In this document: piece after piece, positions 42,672 to 51,555 of the stretch
Layout: every line of letters begins with the position of its first letter
Position numbering within the stretch: position 1 is the stretch's first letter
NCBI GenBank assembly: GCA_047975195.1
Contig: JBKEDB010000063.1
Coordinates: 1 to 64,000 of the forward strand
DNA from: Cumulibacter sp047975195
Lineage (GTDB): Bacteria; Actinomycetota; Actinomycetes; Mycobacteriales; Antricoccaceae
Direction: 5' to 3'
DNA length: 64,000 bases
The notes under the pieces: model-generated
Told to the model about the DNA's origin: nothing
Seen by the model: the letters and a program-made list of their open reading frames with translations, nothing else
The model's database searches: none
Translations under genes and position numbers: made by a program

Positions 42672-43994
42672 GTGACTTCGACACCCTCAACCCAGCCCGA
42701 TTTCTCCGAGGTAGTCGACCTTTGCTCGGAGCTCATCTCTATCGACACGACTAACACCGGTGATCCCGCGACCATCGTTGGCGAGCGGGAGGCGGCCGAG
42801 TGGGTCGTAAAGGTGCTGTCCGAGGTCGGCTACGCACCTACGTTGCTTGAGTCCATGGAGCGTCGTGCAAGCGTGATCGTGAATGTACCCGGGCGCGACC
42901 CGAGCAAACCCGCGCTACTCGTTCACGGGCATTTGGACGTCGTACCGGCGATCGCTGAGGAATGGTCCGTTGATCCGTTCGGTGGCGTCGTCAAGGACGG
43001 GTTTGTCTGGGGCCGTGGCGCGGTCGACATGAAGGACATGGTTGCGATGATGATCGCGGTCCTACGTCACTGGAAGAGGTCGGGTGAACAGCCGGATCGC
43101 CCGATGGTCTTTCTGTTCGTGGCTGATGAAGAACATGGGGGCGTACACGGCGCGCACTGGCTTGTCGACCATCACCCCGAGCTGTTCGACGGATGCACCG
43201 AGGCTGTCGGCGAGGTCGGCGGATTCTCCTTCACGGTCGACGACGCCACGCGCGTGTACCCCATCATGACCGGCGAGAAAAGCCTCGCGTGGATGAAGAT
43301 CACCGCGACTGGCGCGCCCGGTCACGGCTCCATGGTGCATCGTGACAACGCGGTCACGAAGCTAGCCTCAGCTGTAGCGCGTGTCGCGGCGCACGAGTTT
43401 GCGGTCGTGTGGACGGACACCTTGCGCCGGTTCGTCGGAGGACTCGGCGAGATCATGGCGACCGACCTTACGAATGTCGATACCGAGGTGTTGATCGACA
43501 AACTCGGGGGCCTGGGCAAGATCGTCGGCGCGACATTGCGCAACACAGCGAATCCCACGGGTTTGCAGGCCGGCTACAAGGCGAATGTCATTCCCAGCAC
43601 TGCCACGGCCACGCTGGATTGCCGGATCATCCCCGGCCAGGAGGCCGAGTTCGAGCGGCAGATCGACGAACTGCTCGGACCAGACGTCACCCGCGAATGG
43701 ATCGTGCGCGATAAAGCGCTCGAGACCTCGTTTGATGTACCGATCGTCGAGGCGATGACCGCCGCATTGCGTGCAGAGGACGCCGGCAGCCACACGCTGC
43801 CCTATCTGATGTCTGGTGGCACCGATGCGAAGGCGTTTTCCGAGTTAGGTATGCAGTGCTACGGCTTCTCGCCGCTGCGACTGCCACCGGACCTCGATTT
43901 CGCCGCGCTGTTCCACGGCATCGATGAGCGTGTCCCGGTCGACGCGTTGCTGTTCGGCACGCGCGTACTGAACCGCTTTCTGCTGAGTCTCTAA
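42672..43994 (+). CDS. M20 family metallopeptidase
   Basis: This M20 amidohydrolase of about 440 residues has the metal-site pattern LVHGHLDVVPA, RGAVDMKDM and VADEEHGG. The C-terminal GGTDAKAFSELGMQCYGF is the usual closing motif. It belongs to the ArgE/DapE/carboxypeptidase group; the substrate (dipeptide or N-acyl amino acid) cannot be chosen. GTG 42672 is preferred: the frame is open to an ATG at 42639, but the protein is more typical from PSTQPDFSEVVDL. It diverges from the helicase and precedes the quinone oxidoreductase by 43 nt. Confidence 0.88.
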   Translation: MTSTPSTQPDFSEVVDLCSELISIDTTNTGDPATIVGEREAAEWVVKVLSEVGYAPTLLESMERRASVIVNVPGRDPSKPALLVHGHLDVVPAIAEEWSVDPFGGVVKDGFVWGRGAVDMKDMVAMMIAVLRHWKRSGEQPDRPMVFLFVADEEHGGVHGAHWLVDHHPELFDGCTEAVGEVGGFSFTVDDATRVYPIMTGEKSLAWMKITATGAPGHGSMVHRDNAVTKLASAVARVAAHEFAVVWTDTLRRFVGGLGEIMATDLTNVDTEVLIDKLGGLGKIVGATLRNTANPTGLQAGYKANVIPSTATATLDCRIIPGQEAEFERQIDELLGPDVTREWIVRDKALETSFDVPIVEAMTAALRAEDAGSHTLPYLMSGGTDAKAFSELGMQCYGFSPLRLPPDLDFAALFHGIDERVPVDALLFGTRVLNRFLLSL

Positions 43995-44037
43995 ACCATC
44001 ACCCGCAGACAATCCACAATGCCGAGGAGGCACATCA

Positions 44038-45033
44038 ATGAAGGCCTGGTTGGTCGAGAAGAACGGCGATCCGCAGGACGTCCTGGAATGGAAGGACACT
44101 CCGGATCTGCAGACGAGGGCAGGCCTGGTCAAGGTCAAGGTGCTCGCTGCGGCGCTGAACTTCCCGGACATCCTGTTGTGCCAGGGCAAGTACCAGCAGA
44201 CGCCTACGCTTCCGTTCACCCCAGGGGTCGAGATCTGCGGCGAGATCGTCGAGGTTGGTGAGGGCGTCACCCGCTGGCGGGTAGGCGACCGCGTGTGCGG
44301 TGGACCGTTCAGTGATGCGGGCGCGGGTGGCGGTTACGCCGAGTACGCGTTGATGAAGGCCGATGGAATCTTTGCCGTGCCAGCAGGAATGCCGGCCGAG
44401 GAGGCCGCGGGTTACGTGGTGACCTACCAGACATCCTGGGCCTCGCTACACATCCGCGGCAACATCAAGGCCGGGGAGGTCGTGCTGGTTCACGCGGGTG
44501 CCGGCGGCGTGGGGTCCTCTGCGATTCAGATTGCCAAAGCGGCTGGGGCAACGGTCATCGCGACGGCCGGTGGCCCGGAGAAGAAGCGGATCCTCACCGA
44601 GCTCGGTGCCGATATCGCAGTCGACTACCTGACCGAGGACTTCGTGCAGATCGTGAAGGATGCGACGGACGGCCGCGGCGCCGACATCATCTATGACCCG
44701 GTGGGCGGCGACATTTACGACAAGTCCACAAAGTGCATTGCGTTCGAGGGCCGCATTCTCATCATCGGGTTCACCTCAGGCCGATTCGCGCAGGCCGCGA
44801 CCAACCACGTGCTGATCAAGAATTACAGCGTCGTCGGGGTGCACTGGGGTTACTACCGCCAGATGCGTCCTGAAGCCGTCGGACAGGCGGACGCCGCGCT
44901 CACCCAGTTGTACGCCGACGGCAAGATCAAGCCGTACGTGTCGAAGGTCTACAAGATGTCGCAGGTCATCGAAGCGCTGATCGATCTCGGCGGACGCAAG
45001 ACCACCGGCAAGGTAGTCGTCATCCCCGACTAA
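44038..45033 (+). CDS. NADPH:quinone oxidoreductase family protein (MDR)
   Basis: This 331-residue zinc-independent MDR oxidoreductase has an N-terminal catalytic part (FPDILLCQGKYQQTPTLPF), and a Rossmann cofactor motif HAGAGGVGSSAIQIAKAAG near residues 155-173. It resembles quinone reductases and enoyl reductases. ATG 44038 has GAGGAGG about 8 nt upstream. It follows the M20 gene on the same strand and ends at a hairpin shared with the converging DUF5703 gene. The physiological substrate is unknown. Confidence 0.88.
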   Translation: MKAWLVEKNGDPQDVLEWKDTPDLQTRAGLVKVKVLAAALNFPDILLCQGKYQQTPTLPFTPGVEICGEIVEVGEGVTRWRVGDRVCGGPFSDAGAGGGYAEYALMKADGIFAVPAGMPAEEAAGYVVTYQTSWASLHIRGNIKAGEVVLVHAGAGGVGSSAIQIAKAAGATVIATAGGPEKKRILTELGADIAVDYLTEDFVQIVKDATDGRGADIIYDPVGGDIYDKSTKCIAFEGRILIIGFTSGRFAQAATNHVLIKNYSVVGVHWGYYRQMRPEAVGQADAALTQLYADGKIKPYVSKVYKMSQVIEALIDLGGRKTTGKVVVIPD

Positions 45034-45056
45034 CCCGCAACGCCGCCCGTCGGTCA

Positions 45057-45078
45057 CCCCAGGCACGTCCGCCTGGGG
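45057..45078. terminator. Hairpin between convergent genes
   Basis: CCCCAGGC (45057-45064) and GCCTGGGG (45071-45078) form a perfect 8-bp stem with a 6-nt loop, in the 46-nt gap between the quinone oxidoreductase stop and the DUF5703 stop. It can serve both directions. No T-run is present. Confidence 0.6.
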
Positions 45079-45079
45079 C

Positions 45080-45295
45080 CTAGAGGATAGGGCGGGGCAG
45101 GTGCTCGTGCCGGCGGCGGCGACGCATGACGACTTTGCGGGTGCCGTCGGCGTACTTCAGTAGGCGGGCCAACTCCCAGCCGCCAACCCCGGCCTGCGCG
45201 GCGAGCATCTGCGCGGCGTGCTTCACGGCCGTCCCGGCTGGGATCCGGATTGGCGCGTACTCCCACTGATCCTCGTACGCAATCGGCTGGTGCAT
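45080..45295 (-). CDS. DUF5703-like small basic protein
   Basis: This 71-residue protein resembles small actinobacterial DUF5703 proteins: YEYAPIRIP-type opening (here WEYAPIRIPAGTAVKHAAQML), a central GGWELARLLKYADG, and a basic end KVVMRRRRRHEHLPRPIL. Six consecutive arginine-type residues suggest nucleic-acid contact. Role unknown. It starts at ATG 45295, and 94 nt separate it from the RecD2-like gene on the same strand. Confidence 0.7.
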   Translation of the reverse strand: MHQPIAYEDQWEYAPIRIPAGTAVKHAAQMLAAQAGVGGWELARLLKYADGTRKVVMRRRRRHEHLPRPIL

Positions 45296-45389
45296 CCTGG
45301 CAGTCTAGAAGCAGTCGGATCCGTGACTGCGCTGACCCGCCGTCACCGCATGCGGTGACGGCGACGGCGCCCGCTCCGAGCGCACCGAA

Positions 45390-47300
45390 CTATCCGGATA
45401 GAGCGCGACCCTTCAGCCGTGGCACCAGGGACGTGCGGCGTACTCGAGCCGCTTTCTGCCGTACGGCGTACGCCAGCGCGGGTCCGGAGCCGTGCACGAT
45501 CGAGAGATGGCGCTGTGCGCGGGTGAATGCGGTGTAGACGAGCGCGCGGACCAGTAACCGCCCGGATTCCGGCGGGATCACGGCCACGACGGCCGGCCAC
45601 TCCGAGCCCTGCGCCCGATGCACGGTGATCGCCCAGCCGTGCAGCAGATCGCCGAGCGCCTTTCCGGATATCTCTGCCGTTCCAGAGGAGAACTCAACGG
45701 TTAGCGTTTTGTCGCCCTGCCCCACGACCGTGCCCACCTCTCCGTTCGCATACCCGAACGGCGAGGCGTCGAGGTGGTTCGCGGTGGCCACGACCCGGTC
45801 GCCGAGATCGAATCCGGACACCGCACCCGGACCGGGGTTCAACCGCTTTTTCAACGCCCGGTTCAACTCCCGGGTGCCGGCCGGCCCGCGGTGCACCGCA
45901 GTGACGACCTGAATCTCGTCGGCAGCGAGCCCAAACACTCGTGGAATCGAATCGGTCACCAGCTGCGTGGTCCGGTGCGCCGCCTCGGCCGAGCCGCGAG
46001 CACCGACCACGACGACCTCACGGGTGGGGTCGTCTACTGGCGGCAGCTCGCCCTCGCGTACCTGTGCCGCTAACAGGGCGATCTGACCACCCTCGGTGTG
46101 CCGATACAGGGTGGTCAATTCAGTAATCGGGATCGTTCCCGCATCGATAAGGTCGGCGAGCACTCGCCCGGGACCAATCGACGGCAGCTGCGCCACGTCG
46201 CCGACGAAGAGCAGGTGAGCGCCATCGGCAATGGCATCCAGGAGCGCGGCCGCCAGCACGACGTCGAGCATCGAGGATTCGTCGATGACCACGATGTCCG
46301 CCGAGATCGGGTCCTCCCAATCGTGGGTGAACCCGCCATCGCGTCCCTGAGCCCCCAACAGCCGGTGCACGGTCATGCCTTCGCTGCCGGCCAGCTCGCC
46401 CAGGCGTTTGGCGGCCCGACCTGTGGGGGCGGCGAGCGCGACGTCCTTCTCATGGACCAGCGCGAGTTGCACAATCGAACGGACCGTACGTGATTTACCG
46501 GTTCCCGGGCCACCGGTCAGCACGCTGACACCCTCACGCATCACAAGCGCCACTGCGTCGGCTTGTTTCTGGTCGAGTCCCTCGACCGCATCACGCAGGG
46601 AGTTCTTGTTCCCCCATTTCTTGGCGCCGGCCTGTAACCGCGCAACGTCAGCGGCGATGGAGTCCTCCGCGTCGGCGTACTCCTTGAGCGCGAGCAGGTC
46701 GTCCGAACGACGTACGGCCAGGTCGTCGGATATCGCCCGTTCCACCGCGCCGGTGGCGTCCGCGATGCCGGCTGCGCCGACAGCATCCAGTACGTCGTGC
46801 ACCTTGGTCTCGGTGTGTCCCTCAATCGCGTCTGCTCGCAGCGTCTCAATCACCACGGCTCGTGCACGGCGCGGGTCCTGTCGATCGAGAGAGCCGAGCA
46901 CGTTCCTCGCAACGATGTCCGCGGCCGCCACATCGATACCGCGGACGCCAACGATCCGCCACGGATCGTGTTCGATCAGCCGCACACAATCGTCGCCGAC
47001 ATCCTCGATGATCGCCGACGCCACCCGGGCGCTGATACCGGCCGGTACCAGTAGGCGGACCACGTCGTACAACGGTTGGGCACCGAGCCAGGCCGACAGC
47101 AGCCTGTTCGCGCGTTGGGATTTCACTTTGGGGATGCGCAGGAGCGCATCCTCGGTAACCAGGTCGGCGCGGACGATTCCGGCCTTCGGCAGCGCCGCGG
47201 CCGTGGTGATGCCCAGACCCGGCCACAGGCCCGCATCGCAGAATGCCGCGAACGTCGGGTCGGCGTCCTCAGGCCACTGGGCCCGGCGGAACTCAGCCAC
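45390..47300 (-). CDS. RecD2-like helicase (AAA ATPase)
   Basis: This 636-residue SF1B helicase is RecD2-like. It has an N-terminal helix-hairpin-helix-rich region, then Walker A GGPGTGKSRT (about residues 264-273), Walker B VVIDESSMLD, and the C-terminal UvrD-like part with AITVHRAQGSEW and YTAFTRAQRHL. RecD2 proteins act 5'-3' in DNA repair outside RecBCD. The GTG 47300 overlaps the aldo/keto reductase stop by one base, so the two genes are probably co-expressed although functionally unrelated. All helicase motifs are present. Confidence 0.9.
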   Translation of the reverse strand: MAEFRRAQWPEDADPTFAAFCDAGLWPGLGITTAAALPKAGIVRADLVTEDALLRIPKVKSQRANRLLSAWLGAQPLYDVVRLLVPAGISARVASAIIEDVGDDCVRLIEHDPWRIVGVRGIDVAAADIVARNVLGSLDRQDPRRARAVVIETLRADAIEGHTETKVHDVLDAVGAAGIADATGAVERAISDDLAVRRSDDLLALKEYADAEDSIAADVARLQAGAKKWGNKNSLRDAVEGLDQKQADAVALVMREGVSVLTGGPGTGKSRTVRSIVQLALVHEKDVALAAPTGRAAKRLGELAGSEGMTVHRLLGAQGRDGGFTHDWEDPISADIVVIDESSMLDVVLAAALLDAIADGAHLLFVGDVAQLPSIGPGRVLADLIDAGTIPITELTTLYRHTEGGQIALLAAQVREGELPPVDDPTREVVVVGARGSAEAAHRTTQLVTDSIPRVFGLAADEIQVVTAVHRGPAGTRELNRALKKRLNPGPGAVSGFDLGDRVVATANHLDASPFGYANGEVGTVVGQGDKTLTVEFSSGTAEISGKALGDLLHGWAITVHRAQGSEWPAVVAVIPPESGRLLVRALVYTAFTRAQRHLSIVHGSGPALAYAVRQKAARVRRTSLVPRLKGRALSG

Positions 47301-48274
47301 TAGCGACGGCGCTCCGGGTATCCGAGGATGGGGGCCGATACTTCATCGAGCACCTGGTGAATCTCGTTCGGCAAGGTCAGGTCGTCGATGGACAGTGACG
47401 CTTGCAATTGACCGGCGGTACGTGCGCCGAGAATCGCTGACGTCACACCCGGGCGATCTCGCACCCACGCCAACGCCACGGCCAGTGGGGAGACCCCGAG
47501 GCCATCGGCTGCGGTCGCCACGGCCTCGACGATGCTGTTCGGCCCTGGACCGAGATACCGACGTACGAACTCACCGAGGTGTGGGGAAGCGGCGCGCGAG
47601 TCCGATGGAGTTCCGTGCCGATACTTACCGGTGAGCACGCCGCGCCCTAGTGGCGACCACGCGATGGTGCCGACGCCGAGCGCCCGAGCCGCCGGGATCA
47701 CCTCGCGCTCCACACCGCGCTCGAGTAACGAGTACTCGACCTGGCTGGTCACCACCGGAGCCTCGGACATTTTCAGAGCCTGAATCGTCGCGGCGCGAGT
47801 CAGTTGCCATCCGGCGTAATTGGATACGCCGACGTACCGCACGCGCCCGGAGCGAACTGCAGTATCCAGCGCCGCGAGCGTCTCCTCCAGCGGTACCAGC
47901 GGATCCCACGCATGCAATTGCCACAGGTCGAGGTAGTCGGTGCCCAGTCGTTTCAGGGAAGCATCGAGCGCCGACAGTAGATGTCCTCGAGAAGCACCTC
48001 GGCCTAGTGGACCTGGTCCGGTGCGCCCGACCGCCTTCGTAGCCAGCACCATCTGATCGCGCCGTACGACGGTCCGTAGCAGGCGCCCGACGACCTTTTC
48101 GCTCTCGCCATCGACATAGACATCGGCAGTGTCGATAAAGTTGCCACCGGCCTCGACGTACGCGAGCAAGCAGGCGGTCGCCTCGTCGCGGTCGGTGTCC
48201 CGACCCCACGTCATCGTGCCGAGACCAAGTCGGGACACGACCAAACCGCTTCTACCTGCAACACGCTGCTCCAC
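47300..48274 (-). CDS. Aldo/keto reductase
   Basis: This 324-residue NADPH-dependent aldo/keto reductase has catalytic residues in GGNFIDTADVYVDGESE (Asp, Tyr) and the TKAV lysine, and a histidine in LWQLHAWDP. The C-terminal GVTSAILGARTAGQL binds NADPH. GTG 48274 gives the standard EQRVAGRSGLVVSRLGLGTMTWG start; no ribosome site is visible, so the transcript may be leaderless. It diverges from an F420-type oxidoreductase (64 nt) and runs into the RecD2-like gene. The substrate is unknown. Confidence 0.88.
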   Translation of the reverse strand: MEQRVAGRSGLVVSRLGLGTMTWGRDTDRDEATACLLAYVEAGGNFIDTADVYVDGESEKVVGRLLRTVVRRDQMVLATKAVGRTGPGPLGRGASRGHLLSALDASLKRLGTDYLDLWQLHAWDPLVPLEETLAALDTAVRSGRVRYVGVSNYAGWQLTRAATIQALKMSEAPVVTSQVEYSLLERGVEREVIPAARALGVGTIAWSPLGRGVLTGKYRHGTPSDSRAASPHLGEFVRRYLGPGPNSIVEAVATAADGLGVSPLAVALAWVRDRPGVTSAILGARTAGQLQASLSIDDLTLPNEIHQVLDEVSAPILGYPERRR

Positions 48275-48338
48275 GAGGAGCAAAGTACCCGCTTGGCGCC
48301 TTGGTATTGCCGAGGCTCGCTGACACACTGGAGGACGA

Positions 48339-49385
48339 ATGAAACTCGGACTGAATCTCGGTTACTGGAACCGGCACAACGACCGCTCGAACATCGAGTT
48401 GGCGATTGAGGCAGACAAACTCGGGTTCGACGTCGCGTGGGCTGCCGAGGCGTACGGGAACGACGTTGTGTCGACCCTGGCGTACGTCGCGGCGAAGACC
48501 GAACGGATCGACATCGGCTCGGCGGTCATGCAAATCCCGGGGCGTACGCCGACGATGACCGCGATGACCGCAGCTGGGCTCGATTCCCTCTCTGACGGGC
48601 GATTCCGCCTCGGGCTCGGCGTGTCCGGACCGCAGGTCTCCGAAGGCTGGCACGGGGTCGGCTACGCGAAGCCTCTCGGGCGCACCCGCGAGTACATCGA
48701 TATTGTCCGGATGGCGCTGCGACGCGAACGCGTGCGGTACGACGGCGAACACTTCCAGCTCCCGATTCCCGATGGCCCCGGCAAGGCGCTGATGTTGGTG
48801 ACCCCGCCGCTGCGCGAGGACGTGCCGATCTATCTGGCGTCGGTGGGCCCGAAGAACCTCGAACTCACTGGGGAAATTGCGGACGGCTGGCTCGGCGTGT
48901 TTTCGGCGTACGACGCACTCGATCCGGTACTGGAACGCATCGCTGCTGGAGCGGCAAAGGCCGGACGTTCGCTCAGCGATCTTGACATCGGAATGTCATC
49001 GAGCGTCGCTATCGGCGACGATCTGGAGGCCATGGCCAATCGGATCCGTCCGCACCAGGCGTTGTACATCGGCGGTATGGGCAGCCGCGAACAGAACTTC
49101 TACAACGCAACAGTCGTTCGCCTGGGCTACGCCGAGGCCGCTGAGCAGATCCAGGACCTGTATCTGCAGCGGCACTATGCCGAGGCTGAGGCCGCGATCC
49201 CGCTGGAACTGGTCGATCGCACCTCGCTGATTGGACCCGTCGATCGGGTCGCCGACCGGCTTGTCGCCCTGCAACAGGCGGGCGTGAACACCCTGAACGT
49301 CACACCTACCGGTGAGGACCTCCCGGAGAAGGTCCGGCAGATGCGCGCACTGATCGAGGCGCTGGAAAAATCTGGTGTCGCGTGA
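48339..49385 (+). CDS. LLM class F420-dependent oxidoreductase
   Basis: This 348-residue luciferase-like monooxygenase-family protein is of the F420-using type common in actinomycetes. The N-terminal MKLGLNLGYWNRHND, then FDVAWAAEAYGNDVVSTLAYVAAKT and GRFRLGLGVSGPQVSEGWHG are typical. The presence of such a gene suggests that the organism makes coenzyme F420. It starts at ATG 48339, divergent from the aldo/keto reductase. It precedes the phosphatase-mshC block by 31 nt and could be read with it. Substrate unknown. Confidence 0.88.
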   Translation: MKLGLNLGYWNRHNDRSNIELAIEADKLGFDVAWAAEAYGNDVVSTLAYVAAKTERIDIGSAVMQIPGRTPTMTAMTAAGLDSLSDGRFRLGLGVSGPQVSEGWHGVGYAKPLGRTREYIDIVRMALRRERVRYDGEHFQLPIPDGPGKALMLVTPPLREDVPIYLASVGPKNLELTGEIADGWLGVFSAYDALDPVLERIAAGAAKAGRSLSDLDIGMSSSVAIGDDLEAMANRIRPHQALYIGGMGSREQNFYNATVVRLGYAEAAEQIQDLYLQRHYAEAEAAIPLELVDRTSLIGPVDRVADRLVALQQAGVNTLNVTPTGEDLPEKVRQMRALIEALEKSGVA

Positions 49386-49416
49386 GATCGGGTAATCGGA
49401 CCGGGCTGGAACCGCT

Positions 49417-50124
49417 ATGACGACCCTCCTGCTCATACGCCACGGGCGCTCCTCGGCGAATACGAAGGGCATCCTGGCGGGCCGACGACCGGGCATGCAC
49501 CTGGATGACCTCGGCCGCGAGCAAGCGGCCAAGGCCGCCGAACGGATCGCGGACATCCCGCTCAATCGGATGGTCAGTAGCCCCTTGGAGCGGTGCCAGG
49601 AAACCATCGCCGCGGTTGCCGCTACTCGTCGCCGAAAGGTGGTCACGGACGACGGATTCATCGAAGCCGATTACGGCAGCTGGTCGGGAAAGAAGCTCAG
49701 CGACCTGGCGAAGGACCCGCTATGGCCCGTGGTGCAGAATCACCCATCGGCGGTGACGTTCCCCGGCCGCACCGGCGAGGCCATGACCGATATGGCCGCG
49801 CGCGCGATCCGGGCCGTTCGTCGCCACAATGCGAAGGTCGGTCCGGACGGCGTGTGGCTGGCCTGCAGCCACGGGGATGTCATCAAGTCGATCGTCGCTG
49901 ATGCGCTGGGCCTGCACTTGGACCAGTTTCAGCGGATCATGATCGACCCAGCGTCCATCACCGTGATCCGGTATACCGAGCAGCGACCGTTCGTCGCGGT
50001 CACGAACTCCACCTCGGGAACGCTCGCGCCGTACGTTGCGCAGGCGCCATCGGGCAGTGATGCTGCGGTTGGCGGCGGCGCCGGACCGTCGGGCTCGGCG
50101 CACCCTCGACGCGCGATAGATTGA
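49417..50124 (+). CDS. Histidine phosphatase family protein (MSMEG_4193-like)
   Basis: This 235-residue protein belongs to the phosphoglycerate-mutase-like superfamily. It has the catalytic LLIRHGRSSANTKGILAGRRPG with the phospho-accepting histidine at about residue 8, a second histidine in ACSHGD, and the acid/base glutamate region EADYGSWSG. The C-terminus is Pro/Ser/Gly-rich. It matches the MSMEG_4193 family set, which actinobacteria keep beside DUF3090, an SCO1664-type gene and mshC. The true phosphorylated substrate is not known. The Rv2135c gene of M. tuberculosis is the positional equivalent. Confidence 0.88.
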   Translation: MTTLLLIRHGRSSANTKGILAGRRPGMHLDDLGREQAAKAAERIADIPLNRMVSSPLERCQETIAAVAATRRRKVVTDDGFIEADYGSWSGKKLSDLAKDPLWPVVQNHPSAVTFPGRTGEAMTDMAARAIRAVRRHNAKVGPDGVWLACSHGDVIKSIVADALGLHLDQFQRIMIDPASITVIRYTEQRPFVAVTNSTSGTLAPYVAQAPSGSDAAVGGGAGPSGSAHPRRAID

Positions 50125-50168
50125 ATTGTCCCAGCACCACCTGTGAAAGGGCGGCAGGTCAATCACCT

Positions 50169-50726
50169 ATGCCACGCAAGGTCTACGAGTTCAACAACCC
50201 GCGCCGGTTCGTCGCCGGCACCGTCGGACAGCCCGGGGATCGCACGTTCTACCTGCAGGCCAGCGATGCGAACCGCACCGTGTCCGTCGTCTTGGAAAAG
50301 GAACACGTCCAGGTACTCGCCGACCGACTTGAGGACATCGTCGATGAGGTAGTACGCCGTGGGACCGTTCCACCGATCGAGTCGCCCCAAGAGGACCTCG
50401 ATCCATTGGAGATGCCTGTTGACGAGGAGTTCCGAGTCAGCGCGTTAGGGCTGGCATGGGACGACGATCTCAAGGCCGTGGTGATCGAGGCAGTCTCGGG
50501 GGAGTCCGGGTCGCTGGACGAGGATCAGATTTTCTCCGATGACGATGACGCGCCGGACGTCTTGCGCGTGACGATCGACGCCGCAGCAGCTCGGGCATTC
50601 GCCGTGCGCGCCAACGCGGTAGTCCACGCCGGTCGTACACCGTGTCCACTGTGCGGTATCCCGCTCGATCCGGCCGGACACATCTGCCCGCGGCAGAACG
50701 GATACCACCGCGCCACGTTGTCGTGA
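50169..50726 (+). CDS. DUF3090 family zinc-ribbon protein
   Basis: This 185-residue protein starts PRKVYEFNNPRRFVAGTVGQPG, a DUF3090 hallmark. The middle part is an acidic beta-rich domain, and it ends with a zinc-ribbon-like CPLCGIPLDPAGHICPR. ATG 50169 is used; the open frame extends to 50121 without canonical residues. Its stop overlaps the next gene (GTGA at 50723-50726). The family function is unknown; it is always near the phosphatase and the kinase-like gene in actinomycetes, from memory of genome neighbourhoods (M. tuberculosis Rv2134c). Confidence 0.85.
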   Translation: MPRKVYEFNNPRRFVAGTVGQPGDRTFYLQASDANRTVSVVLEKEHVQVLADRLEDIVDEVVRRGTVPPIESPQEDLDPLEMPVDEEFRVSALGLAWDDDLKAVVIEAVSGESGSLDEDQIFSDDDDAPDVLRVTIDAAAARAFAVRANAVVHAGRTPCPLCGIPLDPAGHICPRQNGYHRATLS

Positions 50727-51457
50727 ACGACGAGGATCGAGCACTGTTGTGCGAGGGTGAACTGGAAATTCTCGGCCGCATCGTCGAAGCCAGCAACGCG
50801 ACGCTGTTGTGCACGGTGACCCTCGGCGATCGCACAGCGCATGCGGTCTATAAGCCCGTTCGCGGCGAGCAGCCGCTGTGGGACTTTCCTGACGGCACTC
50901 TCGCAGGACGGGAACTAGCGGCACACGCGGTGTCCGAGGAAACCGGTTGGGGGATCATCCCGCCCACCGTTCTGCGGCACGATGCGCCGTACGGCACTGG
51001 GATGCTGCAACTATGGATGGACGGCGACGAGGATGTCGATGTGGTCGAGTTGATCAATTCCGCGCCCGACTCGTTGCGGCGAATGGCGGTGTTGGACGCC
51101 GTCATTAACAACAGCGACCGTAAAGGCGGGCATATCATCGTGCGTCCGGCAGCGCCGGGCACGCCGATCGCTGAGCGCGAAGTCTGGGGAGTCGACCACG
51201 GCGTCAGTTTCAGCGCAGAGGACAAACTCCGCACGTTGCTGTGGCAATGGGCCGGCGAACCGCTGAGCAATGACGCGCTCGAAGTGCTGCACCTGCTGCA
51301 CGATGCGTTGGACGCAGATCTCGGTGAGACGCTCCATGAGCACCTCACCCTCACCGAGGTGCGGCGTACCCGGGCGCGGATTGAATCTATGGTCCGCGAG
51401 GGGATCCACCCGCTGCCATCTGCGGATTGGCCGGCCGTACCGTACCCGCCGTTCTAG
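50723..51457 (+). CDS. SCO1664-family kinase-like protein
   Basis: This 244-residue protein has features of a PI3/PI4-kinase-like fold: the nucleotide-site lysine in AVYKPVRG (K44), a catalytic-loop-like NNSDRKGGH (D132), and a metal-site DHG in GVDHGVSF (D158). It is very conserved in actinomycetes under the SCO1664 name. GTG 50723 overlaps the DUF3090 stop, so the two are coupled. Together with the upstream phosphatase it suggests a phosphorylation/dephosphorylation pair; the substrate could be an inositol compound given adjacent mshC, but this is inference. Confidence 0.8.
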   Translation: MNDEDRALLCEGELEILGRIVEASNATLLCTVTLGDRTAHAVYKPVRGEQPLWDFPDGTLAGRELAAHAVSEETGWGIIPPTVLRHDAPYGTGMLQLWMDGDEDVDVVELINSAPDSLRRMAVLDAVINNSDRKGGHIIVRPAAPGTPIAEREVWGVDHGVSFSAEDKLRTLLWQWAGEPLSNDALEVLHLLHDALDADLGETLHEHLTLTEVRRTRARIESMVREGIHPLPSADWPAVPYPPF

Positions 51458-51555
51458 AGCGGCGCCCGAGAATCGCGCCAGCAGGATTCGGCGACGTGCC
51501 GGAGATTCGCCCACCGCCGGGGCACACTTACCGGGCTGACGGTAGCCTGAAATCC

